Source: Myxococcaceae bacterium (lineage in GTDB: Bacteria > Myxococcota_A > Polyangia > Polyangiales > Ga0077539). Taken from it: 64,000 bases of DNA. This document shows positions 8,905 through 18,593 of the stretch, one piece after another. Position 1 is the first letter of the stretch; every line of letters starts with the position of its first letter. The stretch spans positions 73,550 through 137,549 of the forward strand of contig SCUS01000031.1 of NCBI GenBank assembly GCA_004297725.1, given 5' to 3'. The position numbers were made by a program, and so were the translations under genes. The notes below the pieces were generated by a model, which did not search any database, was not told the origin of the DNA, and worked only from the letters and a program-made list of their open reading frames with translations.

Positions 8905-9064
8905 CGGCGGCCCCCTCACCGCGCTGCCGCGCGCCCTCACCCCCGCGGAGCGGGGGCAAGGGCTCCGACGTCTTCAGTCCGAGCGCGAACCTGACAGCAA
9001 CCTGAGCTCTTGCCCCCGCTCCGCGGGGGTGAGGGCGCGCGGCAGCGCGGTGAGGGGGCCGCCG
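8905..9064. repeat. Long perfect inverted repeat (56-base arms, 48-base loop) flanked by 19-base direct repeats
   Basis: The left arm 8905-8960 and the right arm 9009-9064 are exact reverse complements over 56 bases. Each arm contains smaller self-complementary blocks (ccccgcggagcgggg). A 19-base direct repeat lies outside, at 8891-8909 and 9087-9105; the right copy is the last codons of glgA. The element fills the space between two convergent genes. It could act as a bidirectional terminator, or be a dispersed palindromic (REP/MITE-like) element that duplicated its target. No transposase is encoded. Confidence 0.9.
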
Positions 9065-9091
9065 TTCAATCGACGGTGAACGCCTCTCGCC

Positions 9092-10555
9092 TCACGCCTC
9101 CGGCGCCACCAATCGATACAGGTCCAGGTATTCGCCGATGCGGTGCGACCAGCCCAGCGGGAGGCGCATCCCGTTGCGCTGGAGCTGGCGCCACCGCTCG
9201 AGCTCCGGGCCCGATCCGTCGCCCCAGAGGTCGAGCGCGCGGCCGAGGGCCCACGTCAGGCCCGGCGCGTCGAAGTGGTCGAACGCGAAGCCGGTGCCCC
9301 GGCCGGTGGTGGGGTCCCAGTTCCAGACGGTGTCTGCGAGGCCGCCGGTGCGGTGCACGATGGGGGGGGTGCCGTAGCGCAGGCTGTACATCTGGTTGAG
9401 CCCGCAGGGCTCGTAGCGCGACGGCATCAGGAAGAGGTCCGACGCCGCCTCGATGGTGTGCGCGAGCTTCTCGCTGAAGGCCGGGAGGTAGGCCACCTGC
9501 CGGGGGAAGGCCTGCGCCAGACGGAAGAAGAAGTCCTCGTAGCGCCGCTCGCCGGTGCCCAGCACCGCAAGCTGGAAGCGCCGCCGGGAGAGCATCGCGG
9601 GGAGCACCTCCTCGCAGAGGTCGAAGCCCTTCTGCCACGCGAGCCGGGAGACCACCCCCACCAGGGGGACATCGTGGCGGTAGGGGAGGCCCGCGGCGGT
9701 GAGCAGGTCGACCTTGCAGCGCTCCTTGCCCTCGAGCTCGTCGGCGGTGAAATGGTGCGGGATCAGCGGGTCCGTGGCGGGGTCCCACTCGGCGTCGTCG
9801 ATGCCGTTGAGGATGCCTCGCAGCACGTCAGCGCGGCTGCGGAGGAAGCCGTCGAGCCCGACGCCGTGCTCCGGGGTCTGGATCTCCCGCGCGTAGGTGG
9901 GGCTCACCGTGGTGATGGCGTTGGCGTAGAGGATGCCCGTGAGGAGGAAGCTGAAGCGCCCCTCGCGGAGGTGGTCTTGATGGAGCCGGTCGGCGACCTG
10001 GGCGAGGCCCGCGGAGGCGAGGCGGCCCGCGTCGAAGGTGCCCTGGTGGGAGAGGTTGTGGATGGTGAGCACCGTGCGGGTGCGGGCGAAGAGCTGGTCC
10101 CACGCGAAGAGGGTGCGGAGCAGCAGCGGGATGAGGCAGGTCTGCCAGTCGTTGACGTGGATGATGTCCGGGCCGAAGCGCAGGAGCTGACAGAGCCGCA
10201 GCGCGGCCTGGTTGAGCACGGCGAAGCGCAGGTGCTCGTCGCCGCCGGAGTCGTAGATGTTGGGCCGGTCGTAGAGCGAGGGGCAACGCACGAAGTACAC
10301 GGGCACCTCAGCTCCGGGGAGCGTCGCGGCGAAGATGCCGACGCGCACCGTGAGCTCGCCGAGGGAGAACACCATCTCCGGGATGACCTCGGTGAAGGTG
10401 CGCCCCTGGTCGTGGACCCGCGCATACATGGGGACCACCACGCGCACGTCGTGGCCGAGGGCGTGGAGCTGCCTGGGGAGCGCCGCGGAGACGTCCCCGA
10501 GGCCGCCGGTCTTGGCAAAGGGCGCGACCTCCGAGGAGACGAAAAGTACCTTCAT
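9092..10555 (-). CDS. glgA: Glycogen (starch) synthase, ADP-glucose type
   Basis: 487 residues, standard for bacterial GlgA (GT5). The N terminus shows the ADP-glucose-binding KTGGLGDVSAALP. HVNDWQTCLIP lies in the N-terminal Rossmann domain. In the second domain SRLAWQKGFDL, the catalytic-site MPSRYEPCGLNQMYSLRYG and RTGGLADTV are all present. It transfers glucose from ADP-glucose to the growing alpha-1,4-glucan. It is divergent from the ATP-grasp gene with 59 bp between starts. The other glycogen genes are not in the window. Confidence 0.95.
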   Translation of the reverse strand: MKVLFVSSEVAPFAKTGGLGDVSAALPRQLHALGHDVRVVVPMYARVHDQGRTFTEVIPEMVFSLGELTVRVGIFAATLPGAEVPVYFVRCPSLYDRPNIYDSGGDEHLRFAVLNQAALRLCQLLRFGPDIIHVNDWQTCLIPLLLRTLFAWDQLFARTRTVLTIHNLSHQGTFDAGRLASAGLAQVADRLHQDHLREGRFSFLLTGILYANAITTVSPTYAREIQTPEHGVGLDGFLRSRADVLRGILNGIDDAEWDPATDPLIPHHFTADELEGKERCKVDLLTAAGLPYRHDVPLVGVVSRLAWQKGFDLCEEVLPAMLSRRRFQLAVLGTGERRYEDFFFRLAQAFPRQVAYLPAFSEKLAHTIEAASDLFLMPSRYEPCGLNQMYSLRYGTPPIVHRTGGLADTVWNWDPTTGRGTGFAFDHFDAPGLTWALGRALDLWGDGSGPELERWRQLQRNGMRLPLGWSHRIGEYLDLYRLVAPEA

Positions 10556-10614
10556 GCGCGGACCATATCAGGTGGGGCCTCGCCGCCGCGCGGGCTCTGG
10601 TAGCCTCCGCGAAC

Positions 10615-11841
10615 ATGACCCTCGACGTGGTGTTTCTCGAGCCGTGCTTCCCTGCGAACCAGCGTGAATTCGTCCGAGCGCTCCACGCCGTCGGGGCGCG
10701 GGTGACGGGCATCGGAGAGCGCCCGAAGGAGTCGCTCGACCCGGAGCTGCGGCACTGGCTCACCCACTACGAGCAGATCGGCAACGTCACCGACGAGGCC
10801 CAGGTCGAGCGCGCGGTGCGCTGGATCCAGGGGAGGGTGAAGGTCGACCGGCTGGAGGCCGTGGTGGAGTCTCACGTGATGGCCGCGGCCCGGGTGCGGG
10901 AGCGCTGCGGCATCCCGGGCACCAGCGTGCAGACCACCTTCCTCTGCCGGGACAAGCCCGCCATGAAGGACGCGCTTCGCGAGGCGGGGGTGGCCTGCGC
11001 GCAGTCCATCGGCTCGTCGGACGCCAACGAGCTGCGGGCCTTCGCGGCGCGCGTGGGCTATCCGCTGGTGGTGAAGCCTCGCGACGCCGCGGGGGCTTCG
11101 GGCACGGTGCGCGTCGAGGACGACCACGAGCTGGCCCAGGCGCTCGCCTCCTTCGGCGTGGGCAGCGGGCGGAGCGTGGCGATCGAGGAGTTCATCGAAG
11201 GCCACGAGGGCTTCTACGACACGCTCACCATCGGCGGCCGCGTGGTGCACGACTTCGTCACGCACTACTACCCCAACGTGCTGGAGGCGATGCGCACCCG
11301 CTGGATCTCCCCGCAGTTCATCACCACCAACCGCGTCGACGCGCCGGGCTACGACGAGCTGAAGGTGATGGGGCAGAAGGTGGTGACCGCCCTCGGCCTG
11401 GAGACCTCGGCGACGCACATGGAGTGGTTCTTCGGCCCGAAGGGGCTGAAGTTCAGCGAGATCGGGTGCCGCCCGCCGGGCGTGCGCACCTGGGACCTCT
11501 ACGGCGCCGCCAACGACATCGACATCTACAAGGAGTGGGCGATGGCCGTGGTGCACGGGCGCCCGAGCCAGCGGCTGTCGCGGCGCTACTCCGCGGGCAT
11601 CATCGCGCTGCGCCCGGAGTGCGACGGGCACATCGTCGGGTACGACGGGGTCGAGGAGATCCAGCGGCGCTTCGGCTGGGCCATCATCGACATGCACCTC
11701 CCGGCGCCGGGCACCCCGACGCAGCCGGTGGAGGCGGGCTACATGGCCAACGCGTGGATCCGGATGAAGCACCCGGACTACGACGAGCTGCGAGGGATGC
11801 TCGACGCCGTGGGGCGCACGGTGAAGGTGCGGGCGCGGTAG
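10615..11841 (+). CDS. ATP-grasp domain protein (carboxylate-amine ligase type)
   Basis: 408 residues. The N-terminal pre-grasp Rossmann segment (VVFLEPCFPANQREFVRALH) is followed by the ATP-grasp fold, with the lysine-bearing PLVVKPRDAAGASGTVRV at about 145-165 and the metal-binding end HMEWFFGPKGLKFSEIGCRP near 265-285. ATP-grasp enzymes join a carboxylate to an amine or thiol through an acyl-phosphate. No partner peptide or amino-acid gene is adjacent, so the substrate is unknown. It shares a short divergent promoter region with glgA, which may imply shared control rather than shared chemistry. Confidence 0.8.
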   Translation: MTLDVVFLEPCFPANQREFVRALHAVGARVTGIGERPKESLDPELRHWLTHYEQIGNVTDEAQVERAVRWIQGRVKVDRLEAVVESHVMAAARVRERCGIPGTSVQTTFLCRDKPAMKDALREAGVACAQSIGSSDANELRAFAARVGYPLVVKPRDAAGASGTVRVEDDHELAQALASFGVGSGRSVAIEEFIEGHEGFYDTLTIGGRVVHDFVTHYYPNVLEAMRTRWISPQFITTNRVDAPGYDELKVMGQKVVTALGLETSATHMEWFFGPKGLKFSEIGCRPPGVRTWDLYGAANDIDIYKEWAMAVVHGRPSQRLSRRYSAGIIALRPECDGHIVGYDGVEEIQRRFGWAIIDMHLPAPGTPTQPVEAGYMANAWIRMKHPDYDELRGMLDAVGRTVKVRAR

Positions 11842-11859
11842 GCGACGACCCTCCCCTTC

Positions 11860-14800
11860 TCACTTGTGCGTGAGCACCTCGACGCCGTCCCAGCCTTCGG
11901 GCACGCCGACCTCCGCGTAGCGCCTCGCACGATCGAGGTAGCTCCTCGCCGCGAGGTCATCCGGGTGCGCCGCGAGGCACTCCTCGAAGAGCCGCGCCGC
12001 GTCGCCGAAGGCGCGGCCGTGGTAGCGCTCCGAGGCCTCGGAGAAGCGAGACAGCGTGGAGAGCTTGGCGTCGCGGGCGGCGGCGTCCTCGGCGTCGAGC
12101 ACCTCGTAGAGCGTCACCGGCTCGGTCTTGCCCTTCACCGCCACGCGGTCGACCACCCGGAGTGAGAACGTGCCCGGGTCGCGCAGCCGGTCGACCGTGT
12201 GGTGCGTCGCCAGGAGCGTCGCTCCGTAGGTCTTGGTCAGGCTCTCGACGCGGGCCGCGAGGTTGACCGAGTCGCCGATGACCCCGCACTTCAGCCGCAT
12301 CGGACCGCCGATGGTGCCGAGGGTGAGCGGCCCCGTGTTGACGCCGATGCCCATGCGAATCGGCGCGAGCCCCTCGCGGGCGCGGCTCGCGTTGAGCGCC
12401 GCGAGGCCGCGGCCCATGCCGACGCCCGCGGAGAGCGCGCGGTCGGCGTCGCCCTCGAAGAGCGCCATGATCGCGTCGCCGATGTAGCTGTCGACGAAGC
12501 CTCCCTGCGCCAGGATCGCGGGCTCCATGTGGCTCAGGTACGTGTTGATGAACCCGATGTGCTCCCCCGGGGACATCCCCTCCACCAGCGTGGTGAACCC
12601 GCGGATGTCCGAGAAGAGCACGCTCATCTCCTTGCGCACGTTCTCGCCCAGCGCGACGTCCACCAGGCTCTGCCGGTTGAGGCTCTGGAGGAACTCCCTC
12701 GGGACGAAGCGCAGCGCCGCCTCGGAGAGCCGCGTCTGCGCCTCCAGCGCGTCCTTCTGCTGCGCGTAGAGCCTCGCGTTGTCGATGGAGATCGCAGCCT
12801 GCGCCGCGAGCACGCGCGCCACCTCGACGCGCGCCGGGGTGAAGGCGCCCGGGGCGAGGTCGTTCTCCAGGTACACCACGCCGATCACGCGCCCCTGCGC
12901 CACCAGCGGAGCGCAGAGCACCGACCGCGGCCTGCGCTCGCGCAGCCACGGGTCGCTGGCGAAGCGCGCGTGCCCGGCCGCGTCGTCGAGCACCACGGGC
13001 TCCAGCGTGCGCTCGACGTATCGCGCGATGGACATCGCCATCCCGCGGCCGCGCTCGTCGTCGGTGCCCACCGCGCGGTAGCCGCCGCCCTCGACGATGG
13101 CGCCCGCGGCCGCGACCGAGAGCCGCCCGGCGTCGTCCAGCAGCAGCACGCCGCGGCGGGCCCCCGCGTTCTCCATCACGATCGACATCAGCCGATCGAG
13201 CAGGCGGTCGAGCACGATCTCGCTGGAGATGGCCTGCGTGCCCTTCATCACCGTCGACAGGTCGAGGCTCCTGGCTTCGCCCGCTTCGCCCGCTTCGCCC
13301 GCCCCGGACGTCCGCGTGGCGCGCTCGGGCTCCGCGCTCGCCCCCCTCGCGGGCGCCGCGGCGAGGAGCTCGGGCCAGCGCGCGTCGAGCTGCGCCACCT
13401 TCGCGCCGGCGCCCCAGCGCGAGTATGCGTGCCGCGCGTCGAGCAGGTAGCCGCGGGCGATGCGGGCCCTGCCTCCGCCCGCGTGGAAGCGCCCGGCGAG
13501 CTCCGCCGCGAGCGCCTCCTCGTGGAGGAACTCTCCCTTCCTCGCGGCCTCGATCGCCTGGTCGTAGAGGGCCATCGCGTCCGTGGCGCGCCCCTCGACG
13601 CGCGCCCGCTCGGCGTCGACGAGGAGCACCCGGTGGAGGTGGTTCATCGGGGCGAAGCGCGACCAGCCGTCGAGCGCGGCGCGGGCGCTCCCGGCGACGC
13701 GCAGGTGACGGGCCCTCGCCGGACCGTCGCAGGCGTCGAGCAGCACCAGCGCCTGGTAGAAGCGGAACACCGGGAGCAGCACGAGCCCGACGAGCCCGTC
13801 GCGGCACCCGTCGGCGGCCTCGATGTGCGAGAGCGCGTCGTCGCGGCGCTCGAAGAGGAAGCACAGCAGGGCCTTGAAGAGGTGGTACTGGCAGAGCCCG
13901 GTGCGGTCGTGGCTCGACCGCAGCTGCGCGAGCGAGCCGGCCTCGTCGTAGCTGTCGCTGTCGAGCAGCCACGGGGCGGCGGAGGCCCCGGCCTCCCCGG
14001 CGCGGCCGCGGAGGTTGCGCACCACCTGCCGGCGGAGGCTGGCGTTCTTCACGGTGCGGGCCTGCTGCGTCTGCCGGATGGCGCCGGCGTAGCGGGCCTG
14101 CTCGGCCTCCACCGTGTCGAGCTCGGCCCCGACGCAGAACAGGTGGTAGCAGTAGATGTGGATGGAGGTCGCGGCGTACTCGGTGTCGCCCGTGTCGACC
14201 CCGATGCGGTACGCGGCGCGCAGCGGCTCCAGCGTGTCGCGCCAGTGCGTCGTCCAATGCATCACGAAGGCCGCGAACAGGAACTCGATCTTCGACTGGT
14301 ACTGCGCCACGCGGTAGCGGGCGAGCAGGTCGAGCCCCAGCCGTCCGAAGGCCAGCGCGCTGCGGGCGTCGCCGAAGACGAGGTTCTGGATGTGGCCGTA
14401 GGCGACCCAGGCGTAGGGCGACAGCGGCGAGTTTCCGCCTCGCATCACCAGCGCCACCATGCGCAGGAGGAGCACCGGCAGCGCGTCCGGCGCGGCGTAG
14501 TAGGCCGGCTGCGCCGCCGCGGTGAGCAGGCGCATCGCGGCGAGCTGCGCCGGGTCGGTCATCTCCGGCAGCCGCGCGAGGTCGGCGGGGGTGCGACGCC
14601 CCACGAGCACGCGCGCGTGCACGAGGGCGACGGCGGTCTGCGCCTTCATGCCCCGCGCCGCGATGTGCACGCCCACCAGCGGCAGCGCCGCGATGGCGAT
14701 GTCCACCGCGCGGCGCATCTGGTTGCGCGCCATGCTTGCCTTGATCTCGATCTCCCGGAGCTCGACCTCGACGAGCACGTCGGGCCTGCGGGCGAGCGCC

Positions 14801-17286
14801 GCCGCGACGAGGGCGTCCATCTGCGCGTAGCTGCCCGCGAGGTAGGCGCACTCCGCGGCCTCGACGTGCAGCGCGAACCACAGCTCGCGGTCGGCCAGCG
14901 AGGGGGCGTCGCCGAGCAGCTCGACGCCCGCGCTCGCGTAGGCGGAGGCCGGACCGAAGGCCGTGCTGGCCTTGGCGCGTCGGGCGCAACGGAGGTCGAT
15001 GGAGGCGAGCTCCCGCCGCTCGACGGGCGACGTGATGAGCCCGCGGCCGCGGCCCAGCTGGTCGGCGACGTCGAAGCCGGGCTCCTCCCCCGCAGCGCGG
15101 GCGGCGCCCAGGAGGATGCGCCCGATGCGCAGGTGCGCCGCGGGGCGCTCGGGGGCCGGGAGCAGCGAGTACGCGGCCTGCTGCACCCGGTCGTGGAGGA
15201 AGCGGAAGCGGGCCCTCCCCGCGGGCTCCTCGGCCTGCGGGAGGTCTCCATCGAGGGAGCCCATCACCTCGCGATAGCCAGACCCGATGGGCACCACCAC
15301 GCCCGCCTCGAGGGCGCCCCAGAGGTCGGCGATGGTGCGGGCCACGGGCGCGCCGCGGGCGAGCGCCAGGGGGGCGAGCTCGAACTCCGCGCCGATGCAC
15401 GAGGCGAGCTCGACCACGCCGCGGGCCCCATCGGGGAGCGAGCGCAGCCGGGCCGCGGTGAGCTCGACGACGTTGTCCGTGATGCCCGCCGCGCGGATGC
15501 CCGCGATGTCCCAGGTCCAGGCCTCGCGGGCGCGGTCGAAGGTGACGTGGCCGTCCTCGTGGAGGGCTCGCAGGAAGGCGCTGACGAAGAAGGGGTTGCC
15601 TCCGGTCTTCTCGTGGACGAGGGCGGCCAGCGCGGCGGCGTCGCCGAGGCGGTCGGGCAGCGCGTCCTCGAGCATCCGCACCAGCTCAGCGAGAGGCAGC
15701 GGGCCGAGCGCGAGGGTGGTGCACGACGGCAGCGCCGCGAGCCGGTCGCGCAGCGCCGCGAAGGGGTGGCTCGGGCCGACGGCCTCGTCGCGGAAGGCGC
15801 AGAGCAGGAGGAGCCCGCGCGCCTCGCTCCGCAGCGCGAGGCGGTCGATGAGCTCGAGCGAGGCGGCGTCGGCCCACTGGAGGTCGTCGAGGAAGAGCAC
15901 CAGCGGGTGCTCCGTCGTCGCGAACACCGAGACGAGGTTCTGAAACGCGGCGTGGAAGCGGATCTGCGCGGCGCCGGGCGGGAGCTCGGGCACCGGGGCG
16001 GCGTCGCGCACGATGAGCGCGAGCTCGGGGATCACGTCGACCAGCACCCGGGCCGTCGCGCCGAGGCCCTCCCGCAGGCGCTCGTGCCACGCGGCGAGCT
16101 GATCGTCGCTCTCGGTGAGCACCTGCCGCACCAGCTCGCTCAGCGCGCCCAGCACGGCCGCGAAAGGCACGCCCCGCTCGAGCTGGTCGAACTTGCCGGA
16201 GACGAAATAGCCGCGTCGCGCCGCCACGGGCTTGTGGATCTCGTTCACCAGCGACGACTTGCCGATGCCCGCATACCCCTGGATCAGCAGCACCTGGGTG
16301 GTCCCCGCGGCGGCGCGGTCGAAGGCCGAGAGCGCGACGCCCAGCTCGGCCTCCCGGCCGTACAGCCGCTCCGGGATCTGGAACCGATCGGACCGGTCGT
16401 GGAGCCCCGTGACGAAGGGCGTCGCCTCGCCCTCGGCGTACCGGCGGCGGCACTCCTCCAGGTCGGCGACGAGCCCGGCGGTCCCGCGGTAGCGCTCCTC
16501 GGGCACCTTCGCGAGCAGCCTCGCGACGACCGCGGAGAGGCACTCCGGCGCGTCGGCCCGGGCGGCTCGCACCCGCGGGGCCACGTGGGCGATGTGGCAG
16601 TGCACCAGCTCCATCGGGTCGACGGTGACGAAGGGCAGCTCGCCGGTGAGCAGCTCGTAGAAGGTGACGCCGAGGGAGTAGAGGTCGCTGCGCAGGTCGA
16701 CGCCGCGGTTCATCCGCCCGGTCTGCTCCGGGGAGATGTACGCGAGGGTTCCGGCGAGGCGGTCGGGGCTCACCACCTGCTCGTCCTCTCGCGCGAGGCG
16801 GGAGGAGAGGTCGAGGTCGATCAGCCGCAGCTCGCCGGTGCGCGCGTTGTACAGCACGTTGGACGGGTTGACGTCGCGGTGCACCACGCCCCGCGCGTGC
16901 AGCACGCCGAGCGCACGCGCCGTCGCGGTCGCCACCTCGAAGAAGCGGTCGAGCCCCATGCCCCGCCCGATCGCGGCGCCGAGCGACTCCCCGCCGATGT
17001 CCTCCAGCACCAGCGCGAGCCCGTGGCCGCGCTTCTTCAGCTCGTAGGCCGCGACGATCCCCTCCCCGGCCGCGTGGCGGAGCAGGTCGAACTCCGCTCG
17101 CAGCCGCGCGAGGTCCGAGAGCCGGGGGTAGTCATCGACCAGCACCTTGAGCACCACCGGGCGGTCGTCGGAGAGCCGACGCGCGCGCGCCACGGTGCGC
17201 CCCCGGCCGCGGTGGATCACGTCGAGCGTGCGGTAGCCCTCCACCTCGAGGGCCGCGCCGTCGTCGCCCGCGCCCCGGTGGCTCAC
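11860..17286 (-). CDS. Giant signalling protein: Ser/Thr kinase - AAA ATPase - TPR-like - GAF - class III nucleotide cyclase
   Basis: 1808 residues; the GTG at 17286 overlaps the upstream stop (GTGA). Domains: kinase 18-285 with the ATP lysine in VVLKVL (47), HRDVNPSN (137-144) and LIDLDL in place of DFG; AAA-16-type ATPase about 305-590 with Walker A GYAGIGKSS (337-345) and Walker B LVLFLDDLQWAD; helical TPR-like region about 720-1330; GAF about 1360-1505; class III cyclase about 1553-1735; a last TPR-like helix pair. Cyclase metal ligands Asp1560 (SDIRGF) and Asp1604 (IGD) and the VNLAARVE motif are intact, but the purine-selecting Lys is Ser1600 (VDSYIGD). The plan matches the trifunctional kinase/ATPase/histidine-kinase family with a cyclase at the output end. 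It is the last gene of the FAD/carotenoid-oxygenase operon. Confidence 0.88.
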   Translation of the reverse strand: MSHRGAGDDGAALEVEGYRTLDVIHRGRGRTVARARRLSDDRPVVLKVLVDDYPRLSDLARLRAEFDLLRHAAGEGIVAAYELKKRGHGLALVLEDIGGESLGAAIGRGMGLDRFFEVATATARALGVLHARGVVHRDVNPSNVLYNARTGELRLIDLDLSSRLAREDEQVVSPDRLAGTLAYISPEQTGRMNRGVDLRSDLYSLGVTFYELLTGELPFVTVDPMELVHCHIAHVAPRVRAARADAPECLSAVVARLLAKVPEERYRGTAGLVADLEECRRRYAEGEATPFVTGLHDRSDRFQIPERLYGREAELGVALSAFDRAAAGTTQVLLIQGYAGIGKSSLVNEIHKPVAARRGYFVSGKFDQLERGVPFAAVLGALSELVRQVLTESDDQLAAWHERLREGLGATARVLVDVIPELALIVRDAAPVPELPPGAAQIRFHAAFQNLVSVFATTEHPLVLFLDDLQWADAASLELIDRLALRSEARGLLLLCAFRDEAVGPSHPFAALRDRLAALPSCTTLALGPLPLAELVRMLEDALPDRLGDAAALAALVHEKTGGNPFFVSAFLRALHEDGHVTFDRAREAWTWDIAGIRAAGITDNVVELTAARLRSLPDGARGVVELASCIGAEFELAPLALARGAPVARTIADLWGALEAGVVVPIGSGYREVMGSLDGDLPQAEEPAGRARFRFLHDRVQQAAYSLLPAPERPAAHLRIGRILLGAARAAGEEPGFDVADQLGRGRGLITSPVERRELASIDLRCARRAKASTAFGPASAYASAGVELLGDAPSLADRELWFALHVEAAECAYLAGSYAQMDALVAAALARRPDVLVEVELREIEIKASMARNQMRRAVDIAIAALPLVGVHIAARGMKAQTAVALVHARVLVGRRTPADLARLPEMTDPAQLAAMRLLTAAAQPAYYAAPDALPVLLLRMVALVMRGGNSPLSPYAWVAYGHIQNLVFGDARSALAFGRLGLDLLARYRVAQYQSKIEFLFAAFVMHWTTHWRDTLEPLRAAYRIGVDTGDTEYAATSIHIYCYHLFCVGAELDTVEAEQARYAGAIRQTQQARTVKNASLRRQVVRNLRGRAGEAGASAAPWLLDSDSYDEAGSLAQLRSSHDRTGLCQYHLFKALLCFLFERRDDALSHIEAADGCRDGLVGLVLLPVFRFYQALVLLDACDGPARARHLRVAGSARAALDGWSRFAPMNHLHRVLLVDAERARVEGRATDAMALYDQAIEAARKGEFLHEEALAAELAGRFHAGGGRARIARGYLLDARHAYSRWGAGAKVAQLDARWPELLAAAPARGASAEPERATRTSGAGEAGEAGEARSLDLSTVMKGTQAISSEIVLDRLLDRLMSIVMENAGARRGVLLLDDAGRLSVAAAGAIVEGGGYRAVGTDDERGRGMAMSIARYVERTLEPVVLDDAAGHARFASDPWLRERRPRSVLCAPLVAQGRVIGVVYLENDLAPGAFTPARVEVARVLAAQAAISIDNARLYAQQKDALEAQTRLSEAALRFVPREFLQSLNRQSLVDVALGENVRKEMSVLFSDIRGFTTLVEGMSPGEHIGFINTYLSHMEPAILAQGGFVDSYIGDAIMALFEGDADRALSAGVGMGRGLAALNASRAREGLAPIRMGIGVNTGPLTLGTIGGPMRLKCGVIGDSVNLAARVESLTKTYGATLLATHHTVDRLRDPGTFSLRVVDRVAVKGKTEPVTLYEVLDAEDAAARDAKLSTLSRFSEASERYHGRAFGDAARLFEECLAAHPDDLAARSYLDRARRYAEVGVPEGWDGVEVLTHK

Positions 17287-18593
17287 GGCGCCCGACCGAG
17301 GCGCGGGAAGAAGCGCCCGACGAGGCCGCGCGAGTACGAGACGACGTGCTCCACCGTCTCGAAGGCAGGGAGCGCCCCGGCGACGTAGGTGCCGTCGCGG
17401 CCCTGGCGGGCCTCGAGCCGGTCGTAGAAGCCCGCGGCGAAGGCCTCGGGGGAGACGTGCGGGAAGTAGCGCCAGCAGATCTGCTGCGTGGGGTCTTCGA
17501 CCACGGCCGCGGGGAAGAGGTCGGCGACGTCCTCGCGGAGGTTGGCGAGCACCGCCGCGCCGTCGGCGTCGCCCGCGTCGGGCGCGTAGAAGATCGAGTG
17601 GTCGGAGTCGGGCCACGGGTGGCGCAGCTCGCCGCAGTGGGCGCGCCTCAAGCCGCGCAGGGTGTTGAGGGTGTTCATCGGGATGCCGCGCGTGCGGGCG
17701 ATGGTGACCCAGTAATTGTCGTAGCGGACCGCCTCCGCGAGCTGGTGCTCGTCGTCGCGGAGGTCCATGAACGCAGCGGTGGCGTCGAGGGGGCAGGCCA
17801 CGATGAGCCGGTCGAAGGTCTCCTCGCGGGCCTCGCCCTGGGCGTCGGTCCACGCGACGCGCGCCAGCCCGGCGTCGCGGGTGATGCGGGTGACCCGGGC
17901 GCCGCACCGGACGTCGAGGCGCCACGCGACGCGGGTCCACATGCGCTCCCAGCCGTCCCAGAAGCGCCGCGGCCAGCCGTAGTCGGCGTCGGCGAGGTAC
18001 ACGCCCATGGTCGCGACGTTGAGGAGGTTCATGTACTTGATCACGTACGCGGCGGGCAGCTCGTCGAGCCGCCCGTAGCCCATGTCCGTCAGCGTGAGCT
18101 GGAACATCTCCACCAGCGGCTCCATGCGGTGCTTCCGCGCCCACGCCGCGAAGGGCATCATCAGCTCGGGGTGCGCCGCGACGCCTCCGAATCCGTCGCC
18201 GCCGAGCGCCCGCTGGTAGCGCGCGAGCTGCGCGAGGTAGCGCACCGACGAGGCCGTCAGCTCGGTGAAGGGGTAGCGCTTCAGCATCGAGTCGAGCAGC
18301 GGGCCCACGGCGGGCGGCTGCTCGTCCCAGCGCACTCCCAGCCTCTTGGGCTGCGGGTGCGTCGCGGCCCCGACCTCCGCCGCGATCTCCAGCGTGCGGG
18401 TGTACGCGAGCGTGATGCTGGTCGCTCCGAGGTCGTACGCGCGGCCCTCGTGGGTGACCGTGTGGCACTTGCCGCCGACGCGGTCGCTCGACTCGAGCAC
18501 GGTCACCCGGGAGTAGCCGCGCTTCGCGAGGTACCATGCCGCGGAGAGCCCGCCGGGGCCGGCGCCCAGCACGCAGATGCGAGGCCCGCTCAC
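17283..18593 (-). CDS. FAD-dependent oxidoreductase, polyunsaturated fatty acid isomerase-like (copy 2)
   Basis: 436 residues from a GTG that overlaps the carotenoid-oxygenase stop. The dinucleotide-binding fold opens with ICVLGAGPGGLSAAWYLAKR, followed by DRVGGKCHTV. The middle has TDMGYGRLDELPAAYVIKY and the C terminus WRYFPHVSPEAFAAGFYDR and YSRGLVGRFFP. From memory, these blocks match the Propionibacterium acnes linoleate isomerase (PAI), an FAD protein of the amine-oxidase superfamily that shifts double bonds without net redox. It is clearly paralogous to the gene at 20050-21441 (WPRRFxDGxERxWxRxxWxLDVR in both). Substrate is inferred to be a polyene lipid. A general amine-oxidase or desaturase role remains possible. 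Confidence 0.72.
   Translation of the reverse strand: MSGPRICVLGAGPGGLSAAWYLAKRGYSRVTVLESSDRVGGKCHTVTHEGRAYDLGATSITLAYTRTLEIAAEVGAATHPQPKRLGVRWDEQPPAVGPLLDSMLKRYPFTELTASSVRYLAQLARYQRALGGDGFGGVAAHPELMMPFAAWARKHRMEPLVEMFQLTLTDMGYGRLDELPAAYVIKYMNLLNVATMGVYLADADYGWPRRFWDGWERMWTRVAWRLDVRCGARVTRITRDAGLARVAWTDAQGEAREETFDRLIVACPLDATAAFMDLRDDEHQLAEAVRYDNYWVTIARTRGIPMNTLNTLRGLRRAHCGELRHPWPDSDHSIFYAPDAGDADGAAVLANLREDVADLFPAAVVEDPTQQICWRYFPHVSPEAFAAGFYDRLEARQGRDGTYVAGALPAFETVEHVVSYSRGLVGRFFPRLGRAP

Noticed and set aside
8777..9399. Two short frames sharing the start MPPLRGGEGARQRGEGAA on opposite strands
   Set aside because: Identical starts come from the inverted repeat; the rest overlaps real genes.
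12199..17388. Plus-strand frame of 1729 codons opposite the kinase-cyclase gene
   Set aside because: No motifs, while the minus strand has complete kinase, ATPase, GAF and cyclase motifs.
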